NCBI GenBank assembly: GCA_964600685.1 | Contig: CAZRKU010000014.1 | Coordinates: forward strand, 1-43,119 | Length of the DNA stretch: 43,119 nucleotides | Source: TMP-24 sp964600685 | GTDB lineage: Bacteria; Pseudomonadota; Alphaproteobacteria; Rhodobacterales; Rhodobacteraceae | Direction: 5' to 3' | In this document: piece after piece, positions 32,812 through 41,553 of the stretch | How the letters are laid out: every line of letters begins with the position of its first letter | Numbering within the stretch: the first letter of the stretch is position 1 | Notes under the pieces: model-generated | Seen by the model: the letters and a program-made list of their open reading frames with translations, nothing else | Database searches by the model: none | What the model was told of the DNA's origin: nothing | Position numbers and translations under genes: made by a program

Positions 32812-33754
32812 GGTCCAGGGCCTGTCTGTCACCTTCGGGGCCAATGCGGGACGCGTCCGGGCCGTCCGCCAGGTCGATCTTGAAATTCCCCGCGGTGCGA
32901 TACATGGGTTGATCGGCGAATCCGGCTGCGGCAAGACCATGACGGGCATGTCGCTGCTGGGGCTGTTGCCTGCTGGCGCCCGGATCGAGGCGACGGTTTT
33001 TCGCTTTGACGGGATGGAATTGCGGGACGTGGCCGCAAGCCTGCGGGGGCGGCGCATCGCCTTGATCTCGCAAGACCCCGCAGCCGCGCTGAACCCGGTC
33101 CTGAGCATCGGTCGACAGATGGATGACGTGTTGCGCAGCCACCGCGCCGCGCCGCGCCACGAGCGCCATGCCGCGGCTGTCGAATTGCTGGCCGCGACGG
33201 GTCTGTCCGATCCGGCGCGGGTGCTGAAAAGCTATCCGCACCAGCTTTCGGGCGGCATGCAACAACGCGTCGTCATCGCGCAGGCGCTGGCTACGGGCGC
33301 GGAGTTCCTCATCGCCGATGAGCCGACCACCGCCCTTGATGTGACGGTCGGCACGCAGGTGCTCGCTCTTCTGAAACGGCTGGTGGTTGAGCGCGGCCTC
33401 ACAGTCCTGATGATCACCCATGACATGGACGTCGTGGCCGAGGCCTGCGACCGCGCGACCGTGCTTTACGCCGGTCTGACGGTTGAGGAAGGCCCAACCG
33501 ACGAGGTCTTGAAACATCCGCGCCACCCCTACACGCAGGCACTGCTGGCCGCCTTGCCCGACACGGCACACAAGGGCGCGCGGCTTGCGGCCATCGACGG
33601 GCGCATTCCCCCGCCGCAACAGGAGATCATCGGATGCGCCTTTGCCGCGCGGTGTCCCAAGGTGATGCCAATATGTGCCTTGGTCGCGCCGCCGGACCGG
33701 CGGGCCGGGCAGCGCCGCTGGCTTTGTCATCTTGAGGGACCGGCAAATGACTGA
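32798..33754 (+). CDS. Dpp/Opp-type ABC transporter ATPase (DppD-like)
   Basis: The 318-residue ATPase has Walker A GESGCGKT, signature LSGGMQQR, Walker B EFLIADEP and the H-loop ITHDMD. The C-terminal oligopeptide-transporter extension contains GCAFAARCPKVMPIC, the cysteine pattern that binds Fe-S in some DppD/OppD proteins. The start at 32798 has GGAGG at 32785-32789. It overlaps the permease gene before it and the ATPase gene after it. Confidence 0.94.
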   Translation: MPMLEVQGLSVTFGANAGRVRAVRQVDLEIPRGAIHGLIGESGCGKTMTGMSLLGLLPAGARIEATVFRFDGMELRDVAASLRGRRIALISQDPAAALNPVLSIGRQMDDVLRSHRAAPRHERHAAAVELLAATGLSDPARVLKSYPHQLSGGMQQRVVIAQALATGAEFLIADEPTTALDVTVGTQVLALLKRLVVERGLTVLMITHDMDVVAEACDRATVLYAGLTVEEGPTDEVLKHPRHPYTQALLAALPDTAHKGARLAAIDGRIPPPQQEIIGCAFAARCPKVMPICALVAPPDRRAGQRRWLCHLEGPAND

Positions 33755-34523
33755 ACCGGTCCTTGAAGTGCGCGATCTGGTGGTGCGCTATCGCAAGCGC
33801 GGGCTGTTTGCCGCCCCGCCGCCACCGGCCGTCAACCGCGCAAGTTTCACCTTGCCGGCCGGCCAGACGCTTGGGATCGTGGGTGAATCCGGATCGGGAA
33901 AGAGCAGCCTGCTGCGCGCCATCCTGCGGCTGGTGCCTGTCGAAAGCGGCACGATCCGCCTGAACGGTGCTGACTGGCTGTCACTGTCGGGGCCAGCGCT
34001 GCGATCCGCGCGGCGCGATATCGGGGTGGTGGCGCAAAACCCGTTCCTGTCGCTAAGTCCGCGCCTGACCATCGCCGAGATCATCGCGGAGCCGCTTCTG
34101 GCCCAGGCGGTGGCCGAGAGGGGCGAAGTTCGCGACCGCGCCGTCCTCCTTCTGGAACAATGCGGATTGCCCGCCGACTTTCTCGACCGCAAGGCGCGTG
34201 AACTGTCGGGCGGACAGGCGCAACGCGTGGCGATTGCCCGGGCGCTGGCGCTCGGCCCGAAGCTGATGATCCTTGATGAGCCAACCTCGGCGCTTGACGT
34301 TTCAGTGCAGGCGCAGATCCTCAATCTGCTGGACGACCTGAAGCACAGTCTTGGCCTGTCGATGCTGTTCGTGACCCACAACCTGAAGGTCGTTGCGCAC
34401 ATTTCGGACAGTCTGCTGGTGATGCGCCGCAGTGAAATCGTCGAGGCGGGACCGACAGAAAGCGTCATCAGCGCACCCAAGCAGCTCTACACGCGTGAGC
34501 TTATGGGCGCCGATCGGAAGTGA
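33747..34523 (+). CDS. Dpp/Opp-type ABC transporter ATPase (DppF-like)
   Basis: This is the second ATPase of the importer, 258 residues. It has Walker A GESGSGKS, signature LSGGQAQR, Walker B KLMILDEP and the H-loop VTHNLK (N replaces the usual D after H). It overlaps the DppD-like gene by 8 bp and ends the nine-gene operon. It is shorter than typical DppF (about 320), because the C-terminal oligopeptide/dipeptide extension is nearly absent after YTRELMGADRK; the core ATPase is complete. Confidence 0.93.
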   Translation: MTEPVLEVRDLVVRYRKRGLFAAPPPPAVNRASFTLPAGQTLGIVGESGSGKSSLLRAILRLVPVESGTIRLNGADWLSLSGPALRSARRDIGVVAQNPFLSLSPRLTIAEIIAEPLLAQAVAERGEVRDRAVLLLEQCGLPADFLDRKARELSGGQAQRVAIARALALGPKLMILDEPTSALDVSVQAQILNLLDDLKHSLGLSMLFVTHNLKVVAHISDSLLVMRRSEIVEAGPTESVISAPKQLYTRELMGADRK

Positions 34524-34667
34524 TGCGAGTGTCACCGCTTCTGCGCCGCGCAGGCGTCAGTCAGGGCTGCCGTCAGACGAATGCGAACAGTCTCCACAAG
34601 GCCAGTCTCACTGCCCCTTGTTCGGCACGGAGGTCACGCACCCGGCACGGACGGCACCACGGGTCGG

Positions 34668-35591
34668 TCACGGCACACGTTTCAGCGCCTGCGCCATGCA
34701 GTGGATGCCGCCGCCGGTCTTGGAGATTTCCGACATCTCGACCGCCGCGACCTCGAAACCACGGGCGCGCAACTGCGAAATCAGCGCCATCGAGGCGGTG
34801 GGCGCGATCACCCGGTCGCCGCCCAGCGACATGAAGTTGCAGCCGAGCGCCATCGTATCCTGGAACGGCACGTCGATGATCTCATGCCCCTTGGCCTTCA
34901 GCCAGTCGACGATGCCGGGTTCGGTGCAGGCCAGGCACACGGCGGTCAGCTTCGGCGCGATCGGCACCACCATCAGGTCGATGTGGACGTAATATTCGTC
35001 GATGAAGGCCAGCCGCGTCTCCCAGCCCTCGGCCTCGAACCAGCTTTGCACCTGCCGCGCGCCCTCCTCCTGGGTGCGCGCGCCGCCGCAGCCGATCAGG
35101 ATGCAGCCTTCCTCGATGACGTTGAAATCGCCGCCCTCGAAGGTGCCGGCCGTCACCATGTCGTAGATCGGGATGCCCAGGCTTTCATAGGTGCGGATCG
35201 CGGCATAATTCTCGCCGCGCCGCCACCAGTTGGCCATCGCGGTGATGAAGGCGCCATAGGGGGTCATGACGCTGCTGTCGCGGGCGTAGACCTGCATCGG
35301 CAGTTCCGGGGTCGGCGCGTGCATATGCACCTTGACCCCGAAATGTTCGTAAGCCGCCACCAGTTCGGCGTGCTGCGCCTGCGCCACCTGGATGTTGCAG
35401 GGCGCCTCGCGCAGGTGCTTCCTGGACAGCGAGCTGGTGGACAGGTGCCGCAGATGCGCGGGGCTGCCCAGAAGCACGTCGGTCAGGCGGTCGGTTTCAT
35501 TGCGAAAACCCCAGTTTGCCAGCGGCGCGGTGCCGCCCCCGGGGTTGCGGCGGCGCAGGCTGAAGGGGTCGGGGCGGGCGGGGGCGTTCAT
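34668..35591 (-). CDS. Guanidino-group-modifying hydrolase (dimethylargininase/arginine deiminase superfamily)
   Basis: This 307-residue enzyme has the penta-domain fold of amidinotransferases, deiminases and dimethylargininases. It shows AGTFEGGDFNVIEEG (acidic metal-free binding loop), the catalytic His region EYYVHIDLM and the nucleophile in TGGGIHCMAQAL (Cys298). The early motif VYARDSSVMTPYG binds substrate in this fold. It probably hydrolyses a guanidine such as methylated arginine, arginine or agmatine to a ureido product plus an amine; which one is undecided. It lies 21 bp downstream of the AbgB-like gene in the same direction, forming a two-gene operon facing away from the LysR gene. 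Confidence 0.87.
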   Translation of the reverse strand: MNAPARPDPFSLRRRNPGGGTAPLANWGFRNETDRLTDVLLGSPAHLRHLSTSSLSRKHLREAPCNIQVAQAQHAELVAAYEHFGVKVHMHAPTPELPMQVYARDSSVMTPYGAFITAMANWWRRGENYAAIRTYESLGIPIYDMVTAGTFEGGDFNVIEEGCILIGCGGARTQEEGARQVQSWFEAEGWETRLAFIDEYYVHIDLMVVPIAPKLTAVCLACTEPGIVDWLKAKGHEIIDVPFQDTMALGCNFMSLGGDRVIAPTASMALISQLRARGFEVAAVEMSEISKTGGGIHCMAQALKRVP

Positions 35592-35612
35592 CGGGGTTTC
35601 TCCTTCGGGGGC

Positions 35613-37217
35613 TCAGGCGGCGGGCATGGCGGAGGGAATCCACCAGTCACGGCCGCGCGGGGTTGTCACGTATTCAGGCCAGCGGAAATGGATCGGCGGT
35701 GCATAGTCGCACAGGGGCGGCACCCACTTGCTGCCGCCGATGCCGCCGCCGGTCCGGTCGCGGAACTCGGCCATCGCCGCGTCGCGCGCGGCGGGGTCTT
35801 CCAGCAGGCGCAGCGCCGACAGGGCCAGGATCTTTGCCGCCGTCTGCACCATCGGGTCGATCGTGGCCGGGATGCCGCCCAGCGCGTTCATCACCCAGGC
35901 CGGATAGGCGTAGCCGTCCGGCCCGCGCAGCGCGGGCCGCGCGACGTAGAAGCGCGCGGTCGGCGCGTGCCAGCACATGTCGGTGTAATCGTCCGAGGTG
36001 GAATGGGTCTGGCTCGGCGGAAGGTCGCGCCGCAGGATCGCCTCGGCCGCTTCGGGCGCGATCAGTTGCGACATCTGCGGAATGAACGGGTCGTCCATCG
36101 GCTGAAGGCCGAGGTTCGCCTGAATCTCGCGCGCAATGCGCCTGGCGCTTTCGTCCCAGACCGGCGCGCCGACGGTCTGCATCGCCTGCCAGACGGTGCG
36201 GGCGATGGCGTGGTTGGCCAGGCCGGGGCGCGACTTGCAGACCCAGTGACGTTCCCACCGGCAGCCGGTCATCGCCGCGGCGGCGGCCGCGTTGCGGTCG
36301 AGCAATGTCGTCACCTGTTCGGCCAGGTCGAGCGTCGGCACCCGCATCATGTACTGGATCTCGGCCAGCCCGGCAGGCAGGTTGTCGGCGGTGGCCTGCC
36401 CGGCGGTCAGGATCGCCTCCGAAATCGACCAGCCGCCCTGATGCGGCAGCATCGAATCGCGCAGGGACTTGGACGACAGGTACATAAGCGACAGCGCGTC
36501 GTTCGCCCCCGGTGCGCGCACGGCGCTGTGCGCCTGCGGAATCGGCGCGCCGTCATGCCGGCCCCAGGTTTCCGGCGCGTCGCAGATGAACCGGTAGATC
36601 ATCGAATAGGCGGCGGCGCAGTGGGTGTCCCAGCGCACCGTGTTGCACATCGGCAGCATGTAGAAGGGGTGGAATGACAGGATCGCCGCCAGCCCGTCGT
36701 AATACCCCCTGGCCGCATGGATGGGCTTCGAGCCGCGCACCTTCTCGGCGGGTTCGCCGGTGAAGCGCAGGCCGCCCCTGATGCCGTGCTTTTCCATCGC
36801 CGCCTTGGTCGCCAGCAGACCGCCGAGGCCCGCCATCCCCAGCCCGGAATGCGGGTCGGTATGCCCGCCCGCCTGATGACCCAGCCCCGCGCGCGGTTCG
36901 CGCCGGGTGCTGGCCGCCTGGCAGTTGCCGGGGATGCCGTCATATTCGGCATACATGCCGATGACCGGCGCCCCCTTCGACCCGGCGCCGTTCGACCATT
37001 CGGCGCAGAAGGCCGTGGGCATCCCGCCCGAATTTTCCTCGACGGTGAAACCCTCGGCGCGCAGCCGTTCGACATACCACGCCGCCGAGCGGTATTCGCG
37101 CCAGGCGGTTTCGCCGTGGTCGAAGATTGCCGCGCACCAGTCCGACAGGTCGCCCTTCCGTGCTTCGACGGCGGCGAGTGCGCTGACCTGCGCGACGGAA
37201 AGGGGCAAGGCGGCCAA
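35613..37217 (-). CDS. M20-family amidohydrolase similar to AbgB
   Basis: This 534-residue metallopeptidase resembles AbgB, the subunit that splits p-aminobenzoyl-glutamate. Metal-site motifs are GMYAEYDGIPGNCQ, GGHTDPHSGLGMAGLGGLL and TGEPAEKVRGSKP. The C-terminal half holds STSDDYTDMCWHAPTARFYV, typical of the AbgB group. The AbgA partner and the AbgT transporter are not in the window. It would remove an acyl, glutamate or similar group from a compound imported by the transporter in this cluster, before or after the guanidino hydrolase acts. The start MAALPLSVAQVSALAAVEAR at 37217 fits family length. It is divergent from the LysR gene. Confidence 0.9.
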   Translation of the reverse strand: MAALPLSVAQVSALAAVEARKGDLSDWCAAIFDHGETAWREYRSAAWYVERLRAEGFTVEENSGGMPTAFCAEWSNGAGSKGAPVIGMYAEYDGIPGNCQAASTRREPRAGLGHQAGGHTDPHSGLGMAGLGGLLATKAAMEKHGIRGGLRFTGEPAEKVRGSKPIHAARGYYDGLAAILSFHPFYMLPMCNTVRWDTHCAAAYSMIYRFICDAPETWGRHDGAPIPQAHSAVRAPGANDALSLMYLSSKSLRDSMLPHQGGWSISEAILTAGQATADNLPAGLAEIQYMMRVPTLDLAEQVTTLLDRNAAAAAAMTGCRWERHWVCKSRPGLANHAIARTVWQAMQTVGAPVWDESARRIAREIQANLGLQPMDDPFIPQMSQLIAPEAAEAILRRDLPPSQTHSTSDDYTDMCWHAPTARFYVARPALRGPDGYAYPAWVMNALGGIPATIDPMVQTAAKILALSALRLLEDPAARDAAMAEFRDRTGGGIGGSKWVPPLCDYAPPIHFRWPEYVTTPRGRDWWIPSAMPAA

Positions 37218-37397
37218 TCGAATCTCCGGATGGCGTCACGACGGTTGTCGGGACGGATGCCGTACAGATGCCAGACGCGGACCCGACGCACCGCCCCCAT
37301 TGCTACACGGCGTCCCGACCCGGGCCAAAGTGAAACCTTTTCCCACCATCGGCAAATTCCATTCAACAAGGGGCTGGATCGCGCCGATGAATCGGTT

Positions 37398-37411
37398 CTA
37401 TCCTGCGATAG
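37398..37411. promoter_or_regulatory. Small dyad before the LysR gene
   Basis: CTATC (37398-37402) and GATAG (37407-37411) flank CTGC; GGTTC repeats on both outer sides. It sits between the divergent promoters and just ahead of AAGGAG (37417-37422), so it may be a LysR operator or an RNA hairpin near the ribosome site. Confidence 0.35.
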
Positions 37412-37426
37412 GTTCGAAAGGAGCAC

Positions 37427-38317
37427 ATGGCCCGCATCCCCTCGACTCAGGCGCTGCGCGCGCTGGACAGCTTTTCCCGCTGCGGCACGGTCTGGCAGGC
37501 GGCGGACGAGTTGAACCTGACGCGCAGCGCGGTCAGCCATCAGCTTCGGCTCCTGGAGCGCGATCTGGGCTTCCGGCTGCTGAACCGCATCGGCACCCGG
37601 GTCGAGTTGACCCCGCAGGGGCTGGCCTATGCCGATGACGTCCGCCGCGCGCTCAGCGCCATCGCCGGTTCGGCGGCGCGCAATGCCGGGCGCGAGGCTG
37701 CCGGGGCGCTGACCGTCAGCTGCGCCCCGGGTTTTGCCGCCGGGTGGCTCTGCAACAGGATCGGCAGGTTCACGGCGGCGTTTCCCGATGTTTCGCTGTT
37801 GATCGTTACCCCCCGGCGGCTGGGCGACGTCAGCAATCCCGATGTGGATATCTTCATTACCTACGGAACCGGCGAGTTGCCGGACATGCAGGTGGATCAT
37901 GTGCTGGATGTGGTCTCGACCCCGGTATGCAGCCCGGCAATGGTCAATCGCCTGGGCGGGATGCCCGACCCGGTCGATGTGCTGCGACTGGGACTTCTGC
38001 ATCTGTCGAATCATGAGGACTGGAGCGGCTGGTTCCGTCTGATGGGGATCGACGAGGCCCGGGCCGCGACCGGCGTGGTGTTTTCCGACATGCACCTGGT
38101 CTATTCGGCGGCGCTGGCCGGTCAGGGGATTGCGATGGGCGATGTGATTCTGTGCGCGGAAGCAATGAACGGCGGGCTCTTGGTGCGGCCGTTCGAACAG
38201 GCCATCCGCTCGCCGCGGGCCTATTATCTGGCCCTGCCGGTCGAAAAAGCGCGCAACCCGGCGGTTGCCGCCTTTCGCGGCTGGATATTTGACGAACTGC
38301 GGGGCGAGGGAGGTTGA
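37427..38317 (+). CDS. LysR-family transcriptional regulator (GcvA-like)
   Basis: The 296-residue regulator has an N-terminal winged helix with TQALRALDSFSRCGTVWQAA and LNLTRSAVSHQLRLLERDLG. A periplasmic-binding-like effector domain follows, starting near ALTVSCAPGFAAGWLCNRIG. The organisation is GcvA-like. The start is set by AAGGAG 5 bp upstream of the ATG. It is divergent from the M20 gene across about 209 bp, the usual arrangement for LysR proteins that control a neighbour. The transporter genes lie 103 bp downstream in the same direction. The effector is probably a substrate or product of the M20 and guanidino enzymes. Confidence 0.92.
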   Translation: MARIPSTQALRALDSFSRCGTVWQAADELNLTRSAVSHQLRLLERDLGFRLLNRIGTRVELTPQGLAYADDVRRALSAIAGSAARNAGREAAGALTVSCAPGFAAGWLCNRIGRFTAAFPDVSLLIVTPRRLGDVSNPDVDIFITYGTGELPDMQVDHVLDVVSTPVCSPAMVNRLGGMPDPVDVLRLGLLHLSNHEDWSGWFRLMGIDEARAATGVVFSDMHLVYSAALAGQGIAMGDVILCAEAMNGGLLVRPFEQAIRSPRAYYLALPVEKARNPAVAAFRGWIFDELRGEGG

Positions 38318-38349
38318 ACTTTCCGGCGATTGTCCAATTTCATTTGCCA

Positions 38350-38379
38350 TTGCAGCGAAAACAATTTGTTTGCTATGAC
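38350..38379 (+). promoter_or_regulatory. Predicted promoter with internal AAACAA-T-TTGTTT dyad
   Basis: TTGCAG (38350-38355) and TATGAC (38374-38379) are 18 bp apart and fit -35 and -10 elements. The perfect dyad AAACAA-T-TTGTTT (38359-38371) lies between them, a place where a bound repressor would block transcription. This lies just upstream of the potA-like gene and after the LysR stop. Confidence 0.5.
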
Positions 38380-38420
38380 AGGGAACGCACCCCTAGCATC
38401 CCGGCAGGGCGGAGGTGTGC

Positions 38421-39494
38421 ATGGTGGCAAAAAACAAGGCAGCCGAGATCGGCGCCACGGGCATCGGCAAGGTGTTCGGGACGTTCGCCGCGCTTGCCGA
38501 CATCTCGCTGACCGTCGGACGGGGCGAATTCCTGACGCTGCTCGGGCCATCCGGTTCGGGCAAGACGACGTTCCTCATGATCCTGTCGGGGTTCGAAGCA
38601 CCGACGACCGGGCGGCTGGCCTTGGACGGGCGCGACGTGACCCTGACGCCAGCCGAGGAACGCGCCTTCGGCATGGTGTTCCAGGGCTATGCGCTGTTTC
38701 CGCACATGACGGCCGAGGAGAACATCGCCTTTCCGCTGAAGGTGCAGAAGCGGTCGGCGGCCGAGGTGAAGCGGCGCGTGGCCGAGATCGTCGAACTGGT
38801 CGGGCTGGGCGGCCACGGGCACAAGCGACCCTCGGGCCTGTCGGGGGGCCAGCAGCAGCGCGTGGCACTGGCCCGTGCGCTGGTCTACGAACCGCCCGTT
38901 CTGCTGCTCGATGAACCGTTTTCCGCGCTCGATAAGAACCTGCGCGGCCAGATGCAGGAGGAGGTGCGGCGGCTGCACCGGGAAACCGGCACTACCTTCG
39001 TCTTTGTCACCCACGACCAGTCCGAGGCGCTGGCGCTGTCGACGCGCATCGCGCTCTTCGAGAAGGGGCGGCTTCAACAGCTTGCCGCCCCGCGCGACGT
39101 TTACGAACGTCCGGCGAACCGCTTCGTCGCCGAGTTTCTGGGCGACATCAACATCCTGCCGCTCGCCGGCGTGTCGTCGGACGCGACCGGCGCCGGCGGT
39201 CAGTTCGAGGCGCAGGCGCTGCGGGCCGGCCCAGCCGGACACCCCGGCGCGACCAGCCTTGCGGTCAGGCCGGAATACATGCGGCTGCACCTGTCGCGCC
39301 CCGATAGCGGCAATGCCGTTGCGGCGCGGCTTGACCACCTGACCTACCTTGGGGCCGAGACGCGTCTGGCGCTGCGCACGCCGGGCGGTGCCGGCCTGAC
39401 CCTGATCCTGCCCACCGCCGATCTTCCGGCCGGGCTGGAACCTGGCGCCCCCGTCTGGGCGGGCTGGCCCGAGACGCGCGGATTCCTGCTGTAA
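38421..39494 (+). CDS. PotA-type ABC transporter ATPase
   Basis: This 357-residue ATPase of the spermidine/putrescine (PotA) group has Walker A GPSGSGKT, signature LSGGQQQR, Walker B LLLDEP and the H-loop VTHDQSEAL. A TOBE-like C-terminal domain begins near FLGDINILPL. The start at 38421 follows GGCGGAGG; an in-frame GTG at 38415 is less well placed. It is the first of four transporter genes (ATPase, binding protein, two permeases). A hairpin begins right after its stop. Confidence 0.94.
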   Translation: MVAKNKAAEIGATGIGKVFGTFAALADISLTVGRGEFLTLLGPSGSGKTTFLMILSGFEAPTTGRLALDGRDVTLTPAEERAFGMVFQGYALFPHMTAEENIAFPLKVQKRSAAEVKRRVAEIVELVGLGGHGHKRPSGLSGGQQQRVALARALVYEPPVLLLDEPFSALDKNLRGQMQEEVRRLHRETGTTFVFVTHDQSEALALSTRIALFEKGRLQQLAAPRDVYERPANRFVAEFLGDINILPLAGVSSDATGAGGQFEAQALRAGPAGHPGATSLAVRPEYMRLHLSRPDSGNAVAARLDHLTYLGAETRLALRTPGGAGLTLILPTADLPAGLEPGAPVWAGWPETRGFLL

Positions 39495-39496
39495 CC

Positions 39497-39522
39497 GCGC
39501 CGTCCGGCCCGTCGGGCGGCGC
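39497..39522 (+). terminator. Intercistronic hairpin between potA-like and potD-like genes
   Basis: GCGCCGTCCG (39497-39506) pairs with CGGGCGGCGC (39513-39522) with one G-U pair and a GCCCGT loop. There is no T-run. It starts 2 bp after the stop and may tune relative expression of the binding protein. Confidence 0.5.
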
Positions 39523-39561
39523 AACAAGATCCACAACAACGACAACAACCGGGAGATGACG

Positions 39562-40677
39562 ATGCACGAACACTTCCAGAAAGACCAAATCGAAATCCTG
39601 AAGCTGCGCGCGGCGCGGGGCGAGATTTCGCGGCGCGGGTTCACGCAGATGGCCGCCGCCCTTCTGGGCACGACGGCGCTGGGCCTGCGCGGCACGGCGG
39701 CTTTCGCCCAGTCGGGCGAACTCGTCTTCGTCAACTGGGGCGGCGACGCGGGCGCCGCCTATGACGCGGCCTACGGCCAGCCGTTCCTGGCCGAGGCCGG
39801 GATCACCGTGAAGCAGGACGGGTCCGGCCCGACCGAGGGCGCGATCGCCGCGCAGTTCGAAAGCGGCAAGCCCGCCTGGGACATCGTCGACGCCGACCCG
39901 TTCTCGGCCGAGGCGCTGGGCAAGAAGGGCATGATGGAACCCATCGACTATGCCGTCGTCGACAAGGCCAAGATGCGCGAAGGCTTCGGCTGGGAATATT
40001 CGGCGTCGAGCTATTTCTATTCCTACATCATCGCCTATGACGCCAAGAAGTTCGCGGACAACCCGCCGAAAGGCATGGCCGACTTCTTCGACGTCGAAAA
40101 GTTCCCCGGCAAGCGCGCCATGTACAAATGGGGCGTTGGCATGTGGGAGGCGGCGCTTCTGGCCGATGGCGTGGCCGCGGATCAGCTTTATCCGCTCGAC
40201 CTCAAGCGGGCGCATGACAAGATCGCGGCCTTCAAGGACAACGTGGTCGCCTACTGGGGCGGCGGCTCGGAAAGCCAGTCGATCCTCTTGAACGGCGAGG
40301 CGTCGATGGCGCTGATCTGGTCGACCCGCGCCAAGCTGATCGAGCAGGATTCGGGCGGTGACGTGAAGTTCATCTGGGATCAGGGACTGATCGCTCCCGG
40401 CGCGATGGCGGTGATCAAGGGCAACCCCGGCGGCAAGGACAATGCGATGCGGTTCATCGCCTCGGCGCAGGATCCGGCCAGGCAGGTCATCATGTTCAAC
40501 ATGCTGGGTCAAGGGCCGGCCAACCCGGCCGCCGACGCGCTGCTGCCGCCCGAGGAGGCGCGCTACAACCCGGTCGATCCGGCGAACTTCGCGCTGCAGA
40601 TCGCGCTCGACATGCCGTGGTACGAGGAAAACTATGGCCCGGCGCTGGACGAATATCTCGCCATCATCTCGGCCTGA
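39562..40677 (+). CDS. PotD-type extracellular solute-binding protein
   Basis: This is a 371-residue binding protein of the spermidine/putrescine group. It has a twin-arginine signal (EISRRGFTQMAAALLGTTAL, cleavage near AAFAQSG), followed by ELVFVNWGGDAG. The start at 39562 is chosen because GGGAG ends 6 bp before it and abuts the ATG at 39556. The motif YTYII-like is replaced by SSYFYSYIIAYDAKKF and acidic pocket residues differ from classic PotD, so the ligand may not be a polyamine. In this cluster a guanidino compound or an acylated amine is a plausible ligand, by inference only. Confidence 0.93.
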   Translation: MHEHFQKDQIEILKLRAARGEISRRGFTQMAAALLGTTALGLRGTAAFAQSGELVFVNWGGDAGAAYDAAYGQPFLAEAGITVKQDGSGPTEGAIAAQFESGKPAWDIVDADPFSAEALGKKGMMEPIDYAVVDKAKMREGFGWEYSASSYFYSYIIAYDAKKFADNPPKGMADFFDVEKFPGKRAMYKWGVGMWEAALLADGVAADQLYPLDLKRAHDKIAAFKDNVVAYWGGGSESQSILLNGEASMALIWSTRAKLIEQDSGGDVKFIWDQGLIAPGAMAVIKGNPGGKDNAMRFIASAQDPARQVIMFNMLGQGPANPAADALLPPEEARYNPVDPANFALQIALDMPWYEENYGPALDEYLAIISA

Positions 40678-40683
40678 TCCGTT

Positions 40684-40712
40684 GCCGCCCCCCTGCCCCG
40701 CACGGGGGCGGC
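40684..40712 (+). terminator. Hairpin after the potD-like gene
   Basis: GCCGCCCCC (40684-40692) pairs exactly with GGGGGCGGC (40704-40712) across an 11 nt loop, 7 bp after the stop codon. Such hairpins after binding-protein genes reduce read-through to permease genes or stabilise the upstream mRNA. Confidence 0.65.
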
Positions 40713-40731
40713 ATCTTCCGAAAGCCCTTCC

Positions 40732-41553
40732 ATGAGCCAGACTTCACGCTTCCTTCTGCTGATCGGGCCGCTGCTGCTCTTTCTGGCGGCGACCTATCTG
40801 GTGCCGTTCCTCGGCGTCATACGGTGGAGCGTGACGCTGCCCGAGCCGGGGCTGGGCCAGTACCAGGCGGCGCTGGGCGATCCGCTGGTGCTGACGGTCT
40901 TCTGGCGCACGTTGCGCATCTGTGCGGTGGTGACGGTGGCGGCGGTGGCGGCGGGCTATGTCGTGACTTTGCTGTGGGTGCGGGGAAGTCCGGCGCAGCG
41001 GCTGATCGTCGAGTTGTGCATCCTGATCCCGTTCTGGATTTCGGTACTGACGCGGGCCTTCGGCTGGCTGGCGCTCCTGTCGAACAAGGGGCTGATCAAC
41101 AGTTGGCTTCAGACGCTGGGCATCCTGTCCGAGCCGCTGACCCTTGTCAGGAACGAATTCGGCGTCATCGTCGGGATGACGCATTTCCTGATCCCCTTCG
41201 CGGTGTTTCCGCTGGCCGCGGCCATGCGCAATCTGGACGAGCGCGTGCTGATGGCGGCGCGGGGCATGGGGGCGAGCCGGGCGCGGGTCTTCTGGCAGGT
41301 ATTCGTGCCGATGACCAGGGCCGGCATCCTGGGTGCCGCGCTTGTCGTCTTCGTTTTCGCGCTGGGCTTCTTCGTCACACCGGCGATTCTCGGCGGCGGG
41401 CGCAGCGTGATGGTGGCCGAACTCATCTACCTGCGCATCTTCCAGAGTCCGGACTGGGGCCTTGGAGCGGCGATCAGCGTTATCCTGATGTTCGGGGTCG
41501 GGGTGCTCCTGGCGGCGATGATGCGACAGGTCCGGCAGGGAACGTCGAAATGA
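40732..41553 (+). CDS. PotB-type ABC transporter permease
   Basis: The 273-residue permease has a first helix (LLLIGPLLLFLAATYLVPFL) and a coupling loop MAARGMGASRARVFWQVFVP. Six hydrophobic segments are visible. It overlaps the second permease gene by 4 bp (ATGA) and shares the transporter with the upstream ATPase and binding protein. Confidence 0.94.
   Translation: MSQTSRFLLLIGPLLLFLAATYLVPFLGVIRWSVTLPEPGLGQYQAALGDPLVLTVFWRTLRICAVVTVAAVAAGYVVTLLWVRGSPAQRLIVELCILIPFWISVLTRAFGWLALLSNKGLINSWLQTLGILSEPLTLVRNEFGVIVGMTHFLIPFAVFPLAAAMRNLDERVLMAARGMGASRARVFWQVFVPMTRAGILGAALVVFVFALGFFVTPAILGGGRSVMVAELIYLRIFQSPDWGLGAAISVILMFGVGVLLAAMMRQVRQGTSK

Noticed and set aside
34524..34667. A terminator or small gene between the importer operon and the guanidino hydrolase gene
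   Set aside because: I found no clean stem-loop, T-run or small protein with a ribosome binding site in these 144 bp.
36599..38350. Long minus-strand frame running from the LysR gene into the M20 gene
   Set aside because: It is out of frame with the real M20 protein and covers the divergent control region; the LysR and M20 proteins explain the sequence.
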